From Owenia fusiformis (lineage: Eukaryota; Annelida; Polychaeta; Sabellida; Oweniidae): a DNA stretch of 64,000 nucleotides. This document shows, piece by piece, positions 30,846 to 43,200 of this stretch; within the stretch, counting starts at the first letter, position 1; each line of letters begins with the position of its first letter. Position numbers and translations under genes: made by a program. Under the pieces are notes generated by a model that was not told where the DNA came from, ran no database searches, and was given only the letters and a program-made list of their open reading frames with translations. The stretch is taken from the NCBI GenBank assembly GCA_903813345.2, contig CAIIXF020000006.1:4053096-4117095 (forward strand), written 5' to 3'.

Positions 30846-31653
30846 CCCTACTATCACACCAAACTAGTTCTCACTACGTTCTCGAAAACGGGCTTAAACT
30901 GTGTACGAACGGACTGGACCTACTAAGAACTGTTTGGGATCTATTTACAAACTCCATCGAACGTACTCGAACGGGTAGGTCCTCTAGAACTTAGACAATG
31001 CTCAAAATGTTCTCGTGGTCGTCACGTTCTACAATTAGAACGAGTGACAACGTATTAACGACGAGCTGGACGTAATACGAACGGAACCGTCGTACTTCAA
31101 TCCTACTAGGGACGTTTTAACAACGAGTTGAACTGTCTGAGGACGTGTTGAGAACGAGGTAGAACTAATTGCAAACGGGTTTAAACCGATTAAGAACGTA
31201 TTTAACACTGTTTATGAACGAGTTAGCAAAAATATAGCTATCACACCAAACAAGTTGCCACTGCGTTCTTCAAAACTGGTTTTAAACTGTTTGCGAACGG
31301 AATGAACGTAGCTGCAACTTTCTAAGGTCTATTTACGAACTTTATGAACGTTCTCAGACGGGAATGCGATTTTAGAATTTTGAATCGATTCAAAATTCGA
31401 TGGCGACCATACCGTTCTGTAATCAGGCCATGTTGACCTTCTAGACTAAGGGACGCGTTCTACGACGTTGCACACCGACGTGGTGCGACCTGAACGAACT
31501 GCGAACGAGATGGACGTATTGAAGACTGTTTAAGAACGAAGAAGCTAATTATTTCAGACATATTTTCCGACCACAGCCAGATTGAGCCCGTTTTACGATG
31601 TTTTCGTAGGACTGGCAAGAACGGGTAAGAACTAGTTTGGTGTGATAGGGGGG
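30846..31653 (-). mobile_element. CTATCACACC TIR element, copy 3 (inverted)
   Basis: Left end CCCTACTATCACACCAAACT, right end ...GGTGTGATAGGGGGG, flanked by a perfect TAA on both sides (30843-30845, 31654-31656). It is an inverted copy of copy 1, so 29476-31653 folds into a large palindrome. Confidence 0.85.
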
Positions 31654-31852
31654 TAATATTAAACTCAGGTAATTTTATTTGGGACATCTCCAATTGCTAT
31701 GTACAATTGTAAAATTGTTGCATTGAGTATTAACCTGACATGACAACTGTATATTTACGTAGATCTTTATTGCGACCAATTCTGATCATATACATATAAT
31801 TTAATATAAATTGCCTAATTGTTTATTTGTTTCATTTCCATGTGCATAAAAG

Positions 31853-32074
31853 ACTACGACTACTACTTCGGGTAGGATGGATATTGGTGGCGACATATCC
31901 GGCCATGACGTAAACAGGAATGAGTGTGCGGAAATGTGCCTGGGACGTACAGAATGTGTTGGGTTTGTCTATAGTTTACATCCTACAGCTATCGAACCTT
32001 GCTGGCTGAAACATAAGATATGTGATCATCCAAGCGATTTAACAGACACTTATGTGTATTATAAAATCACATAA
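31853..32074 (+). CDS. Terminal exon with a second PAN/apple-like module
   Basis: After ...GCATAAAAG the frame reads TTTTTSGRMDIGGDISGHD, then NECAEMCLGRTECVGFVYS, EPCWLKHKICDHP and DTYVYYKIT, stop TAA at 32072-32074. A Thr-rich linker followed by a Cys-rich PAN-like fold suits the C-terminal end of a secreted protein. This frame needs phase 0. A direct join to a phase 1 TSP1 exon would hit a stop after eight codons, so either an exon is unseen, the acceptor differs, or this is another gene. Confidence 0.6.
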   Translation, partial: TTTTTSGRMDIGGDISGHDVNRNECAEMCLGRTECVGFVYSLHPTAIEPCWLKHKICDHPSDLTDTYVYYKIT

Positions 32075-32098
32075 AAAGGCACAGGAATTCACTTCACG

Positions 32099-32440
32099 GG
32101 TTTTCACTTATAAACTGAAACGTATAGTAGTCAAGTAATATAACAAAACGTGTTCCAAAAGGCCACGTAGATTTGCGTAAACAAACGTATTATGACTGTA
32201 TTCTGACCATGAAAACATATGAATGCATGTATTTTGGACCTATTCATTATCTCAAAAATGTATATACAATGATAGTTTAGTCAATTAGTCTTGCTGTGAT
32301 GGTTTTCACTTATAAACTGAAACGTATAGTAGTCAAGTATTCTGACCATGAAAACAGGCATATATTTTGGACCTATTGATTATCTAACAATGTATATATA
32401 TGTATACAATAATAGTTAAGTCAATTGGTCTTGCTTATAT
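32099..32440 (+). repeat. ~205-bp tandem duplication
   Basis: TTTTCACTTATAAACTGAAA, with the following text to AGTCAAGTA, then TTCTGACCATGAAAACA and TTTTGGACCTATT, occurs at 32099 and again at 32303. Confidence 0.8.
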
Positions 32441-32462
32441 TGAGGGTACAATCAACCCATGA

Positions 32463-32516
32463 ATGCATCGCCAATGATTTGACAGAGAGGATGTCCTGTT
32501 AAGTTCAAGAGTAAAT
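32463..32516 (+). pseudogene. TSP1 pseudoexon scrap
   Basis: Fifty bases match the last third of the TSP1 exons (GCCAATGATTTGACAGAGAG, GATGTCCTGT) but with an extra base after TGTCCTGT, so the frame is lost. Confidence 0.65.
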
Positions 32517-32623
32517 TTTGGAAAAAGTCATTTGGAAAATTAAAATTAAAAAAATAACCAGTGGGGTTCTCAATGTAATCGCATTGTTCCTTATTTATTA
32601 TAACAAAGGCCATTTTGTTTCTA

Positions 32624-32780
32624 ATTCATGGAGGTCCTGGTGAGGGGGTATCATGTGGACAATGTTTTACCACATGTCGCACCAGAGAATGCAACAACCC
32701 TGTACCAATTTATGGAGAAGATAAATGCAATGCCAGTGATTTGGCAGAGAGGATATCCTGTAAAATCCAAGATTGCCCTG
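32624..32780 (+). pseudogene. Decayed TSP1 exon
   Basis: Aligns with the 174-bp exons but is 157 bp, having lost the CGDGEKI part (FTTC passes straight into RTREC). The acceptor AG is changed (TTTCTAATTC) and the donor is GC (CTG|GCATGA). Exon loss has therefore hit the reading frame and both splice sites. Confidence 0.8.
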
Positions 32781-32789
32781 GCATGACAT

Positions 32790-33340
32790 GACGCCCTATG
32801 AGAATAAAAATGTCCCAACTTACATTTTTGTGAAACTGAGAAATCAATTTTTTTAAAGTTTACTAGGCATCTGTAACTTCAAAACTATCTATCTGTCATT
32901 TGTGAAATTTTTACTTTCTATTTTTTCAAAAGATATAGAATTCATGAATTTTTAGATTTTTCTGAGCCAATTTTTGAGCATATCAGTAAAATCGAAGGAT
33001 TAAAGCTGAGCTATGTCCATTTTGCTATGTATTTCAATGGACACAAATTTCTCTATTCTTTTTTTTCCAAAATAAATTCAAATCTCAGTTTAAAATTGTA
33101 ATATATTAATTCTTAGTCACACGGTGTAATTCAAGCAATTTGATTGGATAAAGTGATACATAGAACAAAGTTGAATCGCATTTTTAAATTTTGTTTGGAG
33201 TTAGGACAATTTGACACTGAAAAGCAAGCTATTGTGAGATGAGATAGAGGTAAGGGATGATGATTTAAATAGTGGAAGTCTGTGAATTTCATTTTTCAAA
33301 AATGGCACTTGGGACATTATTATTCTCAACCTATGATTAA
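32790..33340. other. Non-coding stretch
   Basis: AT-rich. No exon, RNA or element end was recognised. Confidence 0.4.
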
Positions 33341-33354
33341 TATAACAAACATAT

Positions 33355-33550
33355 GACTTATTGTAATACAGCTTGTAAGGTCCTCCATTTCCGCTTCAAT
33401 ATTTTGTTCATACGACCTACATTTCCTGGAAATAGACATGTCGCACTGCAATGCAACAACCCTGCACCGATTTATGAAGATCAATGCAATGCCAATCATT
33501 TGACAGCGGGGATGCCTTGTAAAGTTCTCAACTCCTCCATCCCATGTTAA
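33355..33550 (+). pseudogene. TSP1 pseudoexon, duplicate of the 29.4-kb fragment
   Basis: Reads ALQCNNPAPIYEDQCNANHL, then GMPCKV, so the C-terminal half of a TSP1 module is still open while the N-terminal half is unrecognisable. The upstream text pairs with 29340-29475. Confidence 0.7.
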
Positions 33551-33559
33551 GTCAATGGC

Positions 33560-35500
33560 GATAAATAATTGAAAAACATCAGACACAGACAGTATACAAA
33601 TAAAATTCATGAAAGCTAACAATCTATTGTTTTTGCCTGAATTCGTATTAGACTCCATATTGAAGTTTCCTTACAATTTTAAATGAGTTGTAAACCATAG
33701 ATTTATTTTTAAATGTTAATGTTTTAAATTATATTCTTTTCAATTCTATCAAGTAAAATTATATATCTATATATGACAATGTAGTCCCAAAACAATCGTG
33801 ATCATGACGAGTGGCAGAAAGCTGGTATGTAAGTACAGTTGTCATCTTTTAGCAAAGATAATATGTCAAGAGTTGTTTGTAGAATGAATCTGGGGAGCTT
33901 TTTTCATGCATTTCGCTTGTGTTTTTCATCTAAAAAACATCAATACACTTTAAAACATTTTATTGACTATAAGATTGCACCATATAATCCTAAAAATATT
34001 TTTTTATTTTCAAGGATTATCTATGGATTAACACACAGGTATTGTTATTTTTCAAACTTAATAGATTTAATGTTTGCCAATAATTTCTCAAATTGTGTAA
34101 ATGGTACCCCTTCTTTAATCCCAAGGTTGTTTTGGTTTATATAACAAGCCAATGAGGTGTGTATTAATGATTAACTTTCCTGTGGTCTCAAAATCTGCTT
34201 ACTATACCATTGGGTTACTAAGGGAGATTCCTCAAAGAAAAAATTCTTGGGATTAAAAAATTCTCGAAATCGTTGTTCCCTCTTCAAAAGAGGAGACGCG
34301 AAAATCTTTACTTAAAAGGTCAAAATATTTCCCATGATGCAGTTCGCGGAGGAACAGATTTATACTTCCTTGTTTTCCCTCATAGGTTTAACATGGGGAT
34401 TTTCACACCTATTTTTAAACGATATATTCGTTCATATTCCCGTACGAGGGTACAGAAAAAAGTATTAGAAACGATTGATCTCTTATTAATCTTAATATAA
34501 CAGCTATTTTTTCATTGTATTGATTCATAGCGTGGTGAAAACGATGATTGAAAAGTGAAAAAATATTCCGGAAGTGATCAGTTGACAAGTCGCCATATTG
34601 GAAAAAAACAATTCTATTTTACTTTCAATACTTTCATGCCAATATTACCGCACTACAAACTGCAACATCGATGCAACAACTGAACAAAAGTATTCATCTT
34701 CAAATTACATTAAAGAGTTACGTTAAAAAAACACAAACAACTGAGCAGTAGACAAAAGAAGACGTGTCGCTATTATCTAGGTCAATCTGTTCAGTGGTCC
34801 GAAAGCAAATCTCTAGTACTTGTTCATTGTACAATCTTTTATTGATTAAACTCGGTATACTGACTATTAAAGCAATGACAAAGAAGAATATTTCCAAAGG
34901 TGTCATTGTTTTATTTAGCGTGCAGGTGTAAAAACAAAATTGCGTAATTAGTTTGGTTTATAACTTTCGGGTCACGCAAATAGCTACGCGAAATGCATAG
35001 TGGGAAAATATTGACCAATCAAATTTTGTCATTTTTGAGTGCTTTTTCGGTGCATATTTGCGAACGTTCTGATTCAAAGAGCGAATCGCGAAAGGGAGAA
35101 TTCGGGTACCATTTACACAATTTGAGAAATTATTGGCAAACATGAAACCTATTTAAAACAGCAAAACAATGGTAATAATGATTCCCAGTTTGCCAATTTA
35201 TGAAAAAACTTGAGATAAGCTGAAGTTAGACAGCTATGGTAAATGTACTATATGTTTTTCGTTCGTTTATAATTATATGTTCTTCATCTTTTGATCTGGG
35301 CAGCACAATATGAATACTATTTTTGCGGCGTGCATTTTTCATGGGCATTCTCCAATACTTTATATATCTTTATTAAAATATCTTTATTGCCACCACCCAC
35401 ATTTGATCATCATACTCTCAACCCCTCCATACGTTTGAATTTAACAAAGGGTCATAAAAAGACATGACATGTCGTTGTTGATTTTTTTAATCGTTTTATA
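33560..35500. other. Non-coding stretch with one 40-bp inverted pair
   Basis: The 40 bases at 34070-34109 (ATGTTTGCCAATAATTTCTC onward) return inverted at 35104-35143. The ~1-kb span could be a decayed inverted-repeat element. Open frames here show no motif. Confidence 0.5.
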
Positions 35501-35501
35501 T

Positions 35502-36385
35502 GACGTGTCGCAAAAAGGTGGCGCATTTGTTTTTTAAGGGTATCGCGTGAATGTAACTTTGATTCCCCGGATTATAAGATAATATTCTAATTAAAGTTAT
35601 ATATCATTTTAAAGCTGTTTCGTTGAAGTTTTTAGATCAACTACACTCTGTTTACCATTCTTGCGCGTTCTTTTTTAAAAAAGATTTTCTACCAAAACAT
35701 CTGTCAAATATCCCCTGTTGACACGTTACATTTTGAATTATTTTTCGTCTTTAAACGCTCATAACTCAAACAATATATGACTATTATACTTATTTTTCGT
35801 CTTGATAAAGGTAGATGGAAGTTTTATTTCAAAAGATGAATTTTAGTAAGCGTCCCATATTGTGACGTCATAGAGTTTGAAAAATAGAATCTGTTGACAG
35901 CGACCTTTTTTGCTAATTTTTGTGCTACCTTCAACTTTTCAACTTAAACAAAAAATACGAGATCAATTTTTAATAAATCATACATGATTATTTTGCTCTT
36001 AAACTCTAGAGTATTAATAAATAATTGTTTTTGTTCGCAAAAGTATGTGTTTTCTGTTGTATGTGGAAAAGTGGAGGGCCAAAGGTTTTCAAAATTCATT
36101 AAAATAGGGCTAATTTACGCCATTCGCCTATTTTCAAGCACATCAACACGTATATTTATTTCACCTAAATATCAATTGATTCGTGTTTTATGATGCTCCT
36201 ATCCCATTGTTAATACTTATACGATATCAGAGTTATTCGCCTTAAATATTTTGAGATATAGAGGCAAATGTGGAGGACGAAAGGATTTCCATATGTGTAC
36301 ATATTTTCTCGAAAAACGTCACATTCTGTGGTGTTAAAAAGCGAAAATGTGTAACAATGCATGCGCGACCTTTTTGCGACACGTC
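35502..36385. mobile_element. 884-bp TIR element
   Basis: The ends are 25-bp inverted copies with one mismatch (GACGTGTCGCAAAAAGGT at the left, mirrored at the right, then GCGCAT). TAT flanks both sides, a possible 3-bp duplication. AT-rich interior without a transposase. Confidence 0.7.
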
Positions 36386-36389
36386 TATG

Positions 36390-37137
36390 AATTGGCTTTG
36401 AGGTGATCCAAAACGGACATTTCATTGCCAAACCTGTGAGAAGGAGTGTACATATTTATAGAGTGAATACGATCAATGAAATCCATGAGACTATCGATTG
36501 TGTTCTCAAATAGATATATTTAGATCCTGAAATCATTACACAATATGTTAATATTTCAAATTCACCAAGTACTCAAAATGTAAAGTTCACATACACCATT
36601 GCTCATATATCTGGAATGTTGGCACTTTACATAAAACAATGCACCTTCTTAACTATAACCATAACACAGGTTTTAATGGATGACGGTATATGCAAACCTG
36701 ATTGTTCTAAAATGTCCAGTTGTATCGACAAATTACAGTTTCAGTAAAATTTTAGGGATTAATTCCTTAGAAATGAAAAATAATCAAATGTTGTTCATTA
36801 GAAGCACAATAGCGTTTTATTCATTTCTCGTGAAGTGTCTTAAAATAGAAATCGAATGTAAATCGGAAAATAGCTGACATAAATGAGAAACAGTGTACAT
36901 GTGAGCAAAAACGGCAAAACACATAACTCCTCGAGTATTTCCACAACGTCATGATCACAATCTCTGTCTTTTATGAGCTCAACGTTTAAACATAATACCA
37001 CGAATCACTGAACTCTTATGTTGGATCTACTGTAATTGCAGACCAGCCATATTGTCCAAAATCCAAAAAACGTCATTATCAAATCACTCATTCCATGAGT
37101 CCATCCAAAAGCTCTCCGGATAGTAACGCAGAGTCAC
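36390..37137 (-). other. Likely 3' untranslated and downstream region of GARNL3
   Basis: Follows the stop codon on the minus strand. The complement of 36816-36821 is AATAAA, the best candidate polyadenylation signal, about 320 bp after the stop. Confidence 0.45.
36816..36821 (-). terminator. Candidate polyadenylation signal AATAAA
   Basis: First AATAAA noted on the minus strand downstream of the GARNL3 stop. No cleavage-site evidence. Confidence 0.4.
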
Positions 37138-37278
37138 TTATAAAATGTCCGTCTCTTCGACATTGTCGTCTTCCAGAGAAAGAGCGAAGTGTATACGGGG
37201 GCTGTGTGGTGGGGATTCGCCAGTCTTGAGATGGATTCCTGAGTCAGCACTTGAACTACTGGAGTCTGTGCGATGTTT
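37138..37278 (-). CDS. GARNL3: GARNL3 last coding exon
   Basis: Reads [20 protein letters not shown], then [18 protein letters not shown] and TAA at 37138-37140. The acidic end ...E.TDIL resembles the end of the vertebrate protein. Confidence 0.85.
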   Translation of the reverse strand, partial: KHRTDSSSSSADSGIHLKTGESPPHSPRIHFALSLEDDNVEETDIL

Positions 37279-40200
37279 CTGAAATTAGATTAAATCCGTT
37301 AACTGTATTTTTAAGTTCATATTCAACCAGGCTCAAAAATTGTTGACACTAAGAAAGTTGACTCTGATTCAGGTATAGAGAAATAGGACGGTCGTTGTAA
37401 TATCGTATATCTCTCCAGAACATACATGTACATGCAATGAGTCGTGTGCAAATTAATTGACAACTTACAAATAACATAGAGACAGACATGTAATCATGCG
37501 TATTAGTATTTATCAAACGACCCTCGTACATGCAATTATATTGGTTATGTGTAGATTACCATGAATTTTACAAAAGTTATCTCACAACAATAAGACGATG
37601 GAAAGACAAACATGTAACAATGCGAAACGATGACGTTATAACTCACTTCAATTTGGAATTCTAAGGGTTACTGAACATAAAGTAACCTCTTCATCTGAGA
37701 TATAAGTGCGATAAGGGTAACCGTACCAGAATACACGTATGTATTTAAAAATCCATTTATCAGTGAGTTAATGATTCTGAAATTGATATCTTGTGGCATT
37801 TGTCAATTTAAGTTGCAGACCTGAATCACCTTCGATCTACTTTAGTCTAACCATGTAAAACGTTCAAGTAAAAAGATTTTACAAACCATTACTTTACATC
37901 AAACCATTTCTCATACACATAAAACTGAATCAGAGATTCACAAAAATCACAGACAGGAAATTAGCTTGAAACACCTTCCAAATGAAATACTTGAGTTACA
38001 TTTAAGACTTTTAGAGCAACACTCTCGAGACGCCACATATTATACGAGTGCATAAAATTCACAAGGTGCTACACGGTGCAAATAATATATACACTCACAA
38101 AACGTAAAATGTTGAGTATCTGAGACTACCTCTGTTGAAGTATTATTCAAACTGGGTGCTACTTTTATGCCTTTCGATAGAGGGCTCTTCGTTCCATATC
38201 CGGGACTTTGTGACATCACAAGTGGAGATAACATGGATTGAGGCTGAGGTGTGGTGGGAGAATCATGGAGAGGCTTATCGTTAGTGATTTGACCAGCCAG
38301 ACACAAAAGCGGAATCTTGTATATGTTGAATGGACTTGCTGCATGAACTAAAAAATAATTAAAATACATAATGAGTCGATTGTTTTGTTCAATTGGTTGA
38401 GTCGTGAAACTTGGTGATCAGACACATTCAAGGTTTTAATAGGAAATCAACCAAGCGGCCTTTAACACTATCGTCACTTTGATCTAATCTGCAAGGATGG
38501 GGTTTGGGGCCTCCCGTATCAAAATGAATGAGAGTCAGTAGCAGTTTTTGATTCATCTTATACTAAATCAACACAGTGAAAAGACAAACCTGAAGGCGAG
38601 GGTGGTGGTGAGAAACTATAGGCATCCTTGCACCGTTCTGTTGGGCTGTGAATATACATGTCGTGAGCAGAGGATATAAAGTAAACATCGCATTTAGATG
38701 TAATCAGTCCTAGGTCTGGCATTGTCATTGTATGAACCAGGTTGCCGTTGATTATCAAACGGATTTCGATCGTATCCGGGGTGAAAGCCATGATGTAAGG
38801 GAAAGCGCAGACTGCAAAGTGAATGTTTTAGATAGAAATATAGAATGCCATTACTAACTCTACTCCACGATCCCTCTATGCGTTTGGGTAATCAGAAGTC
38901 CACATGGAGTAGGCCAGTAATGTTTGGAAATTAGTTTTGTTCCTCACTTAATATCGACTATTATTTATAACTAACGTATGTGTTTAAAAATCGCCAAAAA
39001 TCAGGCTTGAATTGGTAGTTTGAAAGTCGAACTAGTGATTAGCATTCACTTGATTTGAATTGACAAAAACTCTATTTTTGGATACAAATAATATAGATAA
39101 GAAGGTGGAGCAGACGGGTGACAATATTACAGTCTATATCGTGCACATACCCATGGCTTGAGGTTCAGAATTCCAATGGAAATCAAGTTCCTGTGAGCTC
39201 TCTTCTGTCAACTTCTGAAAATGGCTGATATCTAAAAAATTAAGATTGTACCATAACATGTGTTCCACACAAGATTATAATTGTATTAGTCTTGATGACT
39301 TTAGAGCTGTCTGGAAACATTCATTTTTTCTAACTCTGTAGCAAATCAGATTTCAATATGTTAAATAATTGATAACTTTCCAAGATACCATGAATCCTTT
39401 TTTCAACATCAATCTTGACATTTCTTAAGAGTTCAACAATTATATAACTATTTCAATCGGACCATGCTTTTAATTAGCAGTAGAAATATTAACTCAAATA
39501 TACTGATCCCATTGTAACCAGTTGTAACCAATGATATGCACATTCTTTGAAAATAACAGATGTCTTACGATTATATGTGAGTAGTAACTCCGCTTCATCG
39601 TCCTCATATATGTCAATTGATGACACCATATTGACGCGATTGGCTTCAATATTATACAGCTGAAGCGTGTCTCCATTTTTCTCGTTAACCAAGTCATACT
39701 GGCTCTTATAGCCGACGCATATCTGATTGTCGCCATGTGAGCCATCTATAAGCGTGATGAGTTGGGGCTGTTCAAATGCTTGTAATTCCTGGAATCACAA
39801 CAGACATTTTGATACAGTTTCACGATATCTATAATTTGATTTTCCCGTTTATTCGAACAATTGTCTCGATGAATATATAGTTAACTGCACTAATGATCCC
39901 TGATCTAGACTCCAAAAATATTTTTTAGAGAATTCGACTGAGTGAAATAAACTCAGTCTGTTAAGTCCTGATTAATTCTGCTACATTCTTCCCTGAAGGT
40001 TTAGCAAACTTTCCTTTAGGACTTAATTTGGTTATAAAATCACTATAAGTAATAAATTCCCGACGTAATATAACACAGAAAAAGTCAATGCGAAAATAAA
40101 CATGCTTGATTTAATGGGAAGTAATAAGGATTGTCAAATTTTACGAGGGAAGATTAAAGAATCTACCCTAATAAACTGGAATCCATCCACGGTGTCGGTG

Positions 40201-43200
40201 TCTGTAGAATGGCACCAGGCTGCCCAAGCGGCTGAATGTTTCCATGTGTACAACAACAGTTTCTTCCCAACTGCTATTATCAACCGCAGGTGACTGCCAC
40301 CAGGCCGACTTACTGCATATAGATGGCACCCTAGTGAAATAGTAGCAAGGAACATTACACCTACAGTATATCACATCGATACTTTGCTTGAGTACCCAAG
40401 GAGTACCGGCATAATGGTCACATTCATTCACAAAGTAGCAGTTATATAAACATACAAAGTTATATGAATAAACCAGATAGTAAAAAAGTAATTAGTGTGC
40501 AAGGTATGATTTTTATAAATAAATAATATTACTATTCGCCATCCGCACACACTGCTTTTCACCCCCTATCACAGCAAATTAGTTCTCAACCGTTCGTAAA
40601 GTCGTAAAATGGGCTAAATGTGGCTGTATTCGGGTAATATGTCTTAAATAATTAGCTACTTCGTTCATAAAAAGTCTTCAATACGTCCATCTCATTCGCA
40701 GTTCGTTCATGTCGCATCATGTACTGTAGTGCCCTTGGTATCCGATTGCACAACGTCGCTAACGCGTCCCTAGAAGTGTCGGAGTACCGCAATTACAATC
40801 CTAGTCTAATAGGTTATCTCGTTTGAAGTACGTTGTCACATCGTCTAATTACAGAACGGTGTGATCGCCAACGAGAAATTATTCAAATTTCTAAATCACT
40901 ACCCGTCCGAGCACGTCCATGAAGTTCGTAAAAAGACAGATGGAAGTCGCAGTTACGTTCGTTCCGTTCGCAAACAGTTGTAAACCAGTTTGGCAACGTT
41001 TTTAAGAACGCAACTAGTTTGGCATGATAGCTATATTTTAGCTAACTTGTTCATAAGCAGTCTTTAATACGTCCGCAATCAGTAAAAACCCGTTTGCAAT
41101 TAGTTCTACCTCGTTCTCAATACGTCCTCAGACAATTCAACTCATTCTAAAAAAGTTTCTACTTAGATTGAAGTACCGCAGTTCCGTTCGTTGTACGTCC
41201 AGCTCGTCTTATGAATGTTGTCACTCGTTCTGATTGGCTTGACGACCATCAGACACTTTTGAGTTTGCTCTCAGTTCTAGGGACCTTCCCTTTCGAGTTC
41301 CTTCATGACGTTTTTAAATAGATCATAAACGGTTCTAAGTTCATCTGATCCGTTCATACACAGTTTAAGCGTGTTTTCGAGAACGTAGTGAGAACTAGTT
41401 TAATTTGGTGTGATAGTAAGGGTAGCGTAGAGATATGGAGAGACATAGTGGTACATACCTTTACTCCTTTCCATTTTGTGATCTTTGCAGTCCGCCTTTG
41501 TCCTGACAAGATTGTCGTTTTGTTCACCTTCAAATTCCGTAAGTCTGAACACATTTATTCTACCCTCTCGTCCTAAAATAGACATATTATAAAGGCTGAT
41601 AAGTGCACATCGTCAAAATAACGTCGTTCCAAAAATACACACGTGTTATAATTAATTGTTTTATCACGTTACTAGGATACGACACATTGTAATAACTATT
41701 GTTGCCATTCTATCATTTTTATTTTAAAGTTAAAGAAGACCAACGTCCTCAAATACAAATAGACTTATTTTTGCCGTTTACTTGACATATAGATATCGTA
41801 AATTACAAAGAATTTGGATAACAATAACCGAAACGTCATCGGCTCTGATTTCCTTTCCAATTTCCAGTCCAAACACTTACCTTTCTCAGAACGTATAATT
41901 AGAAGACCGTATGGCTCTGCAACCGTCAACTGCTTTATAGGTATCGTCTTATCAAATATCAGCCGCGGAGGCAAATCCTCTGAAACAAGAGTCACGGTGG
42001 TAAAACCGATTAGTTTATCAATTATATAGATACACCAAGAAGGCTATTGAAACTCCGATCAAAATAATCGTCCGAATAATCCTGCTTATCCCTCCAGGGC
42101 GAGGTAAATGCTATTTCTGTAATCTCATTTAAATCAAGCATCATATTGTCAATTGTTATTTCTACATATGCATAAGACCTACAAATGTGTCTGGCAAAAG
42201 ACGATACATAATTCCAATATAGAGTAATCTCTGTTAGTTTAATGACGTCTTTATACTTTAGCCTTGGTCAATACATGGGCCAAGCTTCGGTCGTACCTTC
42301 AATGACAAAGGTTCCCGCCTCTGTTGCAACGATTAGTTTATCTCCCCATGAGTCCCCACATATAATCGAGTAGGGAAATCCATGATGAAAGCATTGTGGC
42401 TCCCAGGGCTAAAAAGAAGTATCATACTGACATTATATGGGAGAATTTGCAGTAGGGGTGTATGAAGTGGCATTTTCACATTTAAGTGTAGCTTAGGGAA
42501 GAGTTACGTTGGAGCGGAATGAGAAATTTAGATTCTTTGTTTCACCGTCCCAATACAAATATTAAATGGCAAAACAAGACAAATATCAGAAAGGACATTT
42601 TACATAACGCTAACTCACTGGAAAAAGTTACAGCAGAACATTATGGTGATTTATGAACATATAATCGCTTCTCATTCCAAAGGTATGTTTCCACTTAATA
42701 TAAAATTTGAGTTCATTCCTCCTTGAAATTCGATTTGAGAATGACACCACAAGCTTGCGTTTCTGGTTGCAATAAGTCACCATGGTAAATTAGTAATTAC
42801 CTCTCGCCTAAGAAGACCCGTTGTAATCATACTCGTAGGTGCATCACCTTTCAGAATAATTTTCAATTTAAGTGCCTGGAAAATAGATAAAGAATGCAAA
42901 ATATGCGGAATCGGCCAATCAAATGACCCCTTTTAAGTCTGAGAGTACTTTATTTCTTCTTTCTACGTACTTATAGTAATATAGTTATTATTATATATCA
43001 ACAAAAAGTCGAATCAATTTGCAAATCAATAATGGATTCATAACAACAAAATATATTTCTCTTTGGTGCAAATCATTGGTGTATTAATTGTTAAATTCCC
43101 AAAAATGCCACAGATTGGATTTCACAGAATATAGTAATCTGATATTTGGAGGTAATCTCTGCCCTCTGATCGTCCATCTGAGCTATGATCTGAGCAATGG

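Noticed and set aside
33839-34144. 101-residue frame near 33.9-34.1 kb
   Set aside because: AT-rich, no motif, and its end overlaps the 40-bp inverted pair that also occurs at 35.1 kb.
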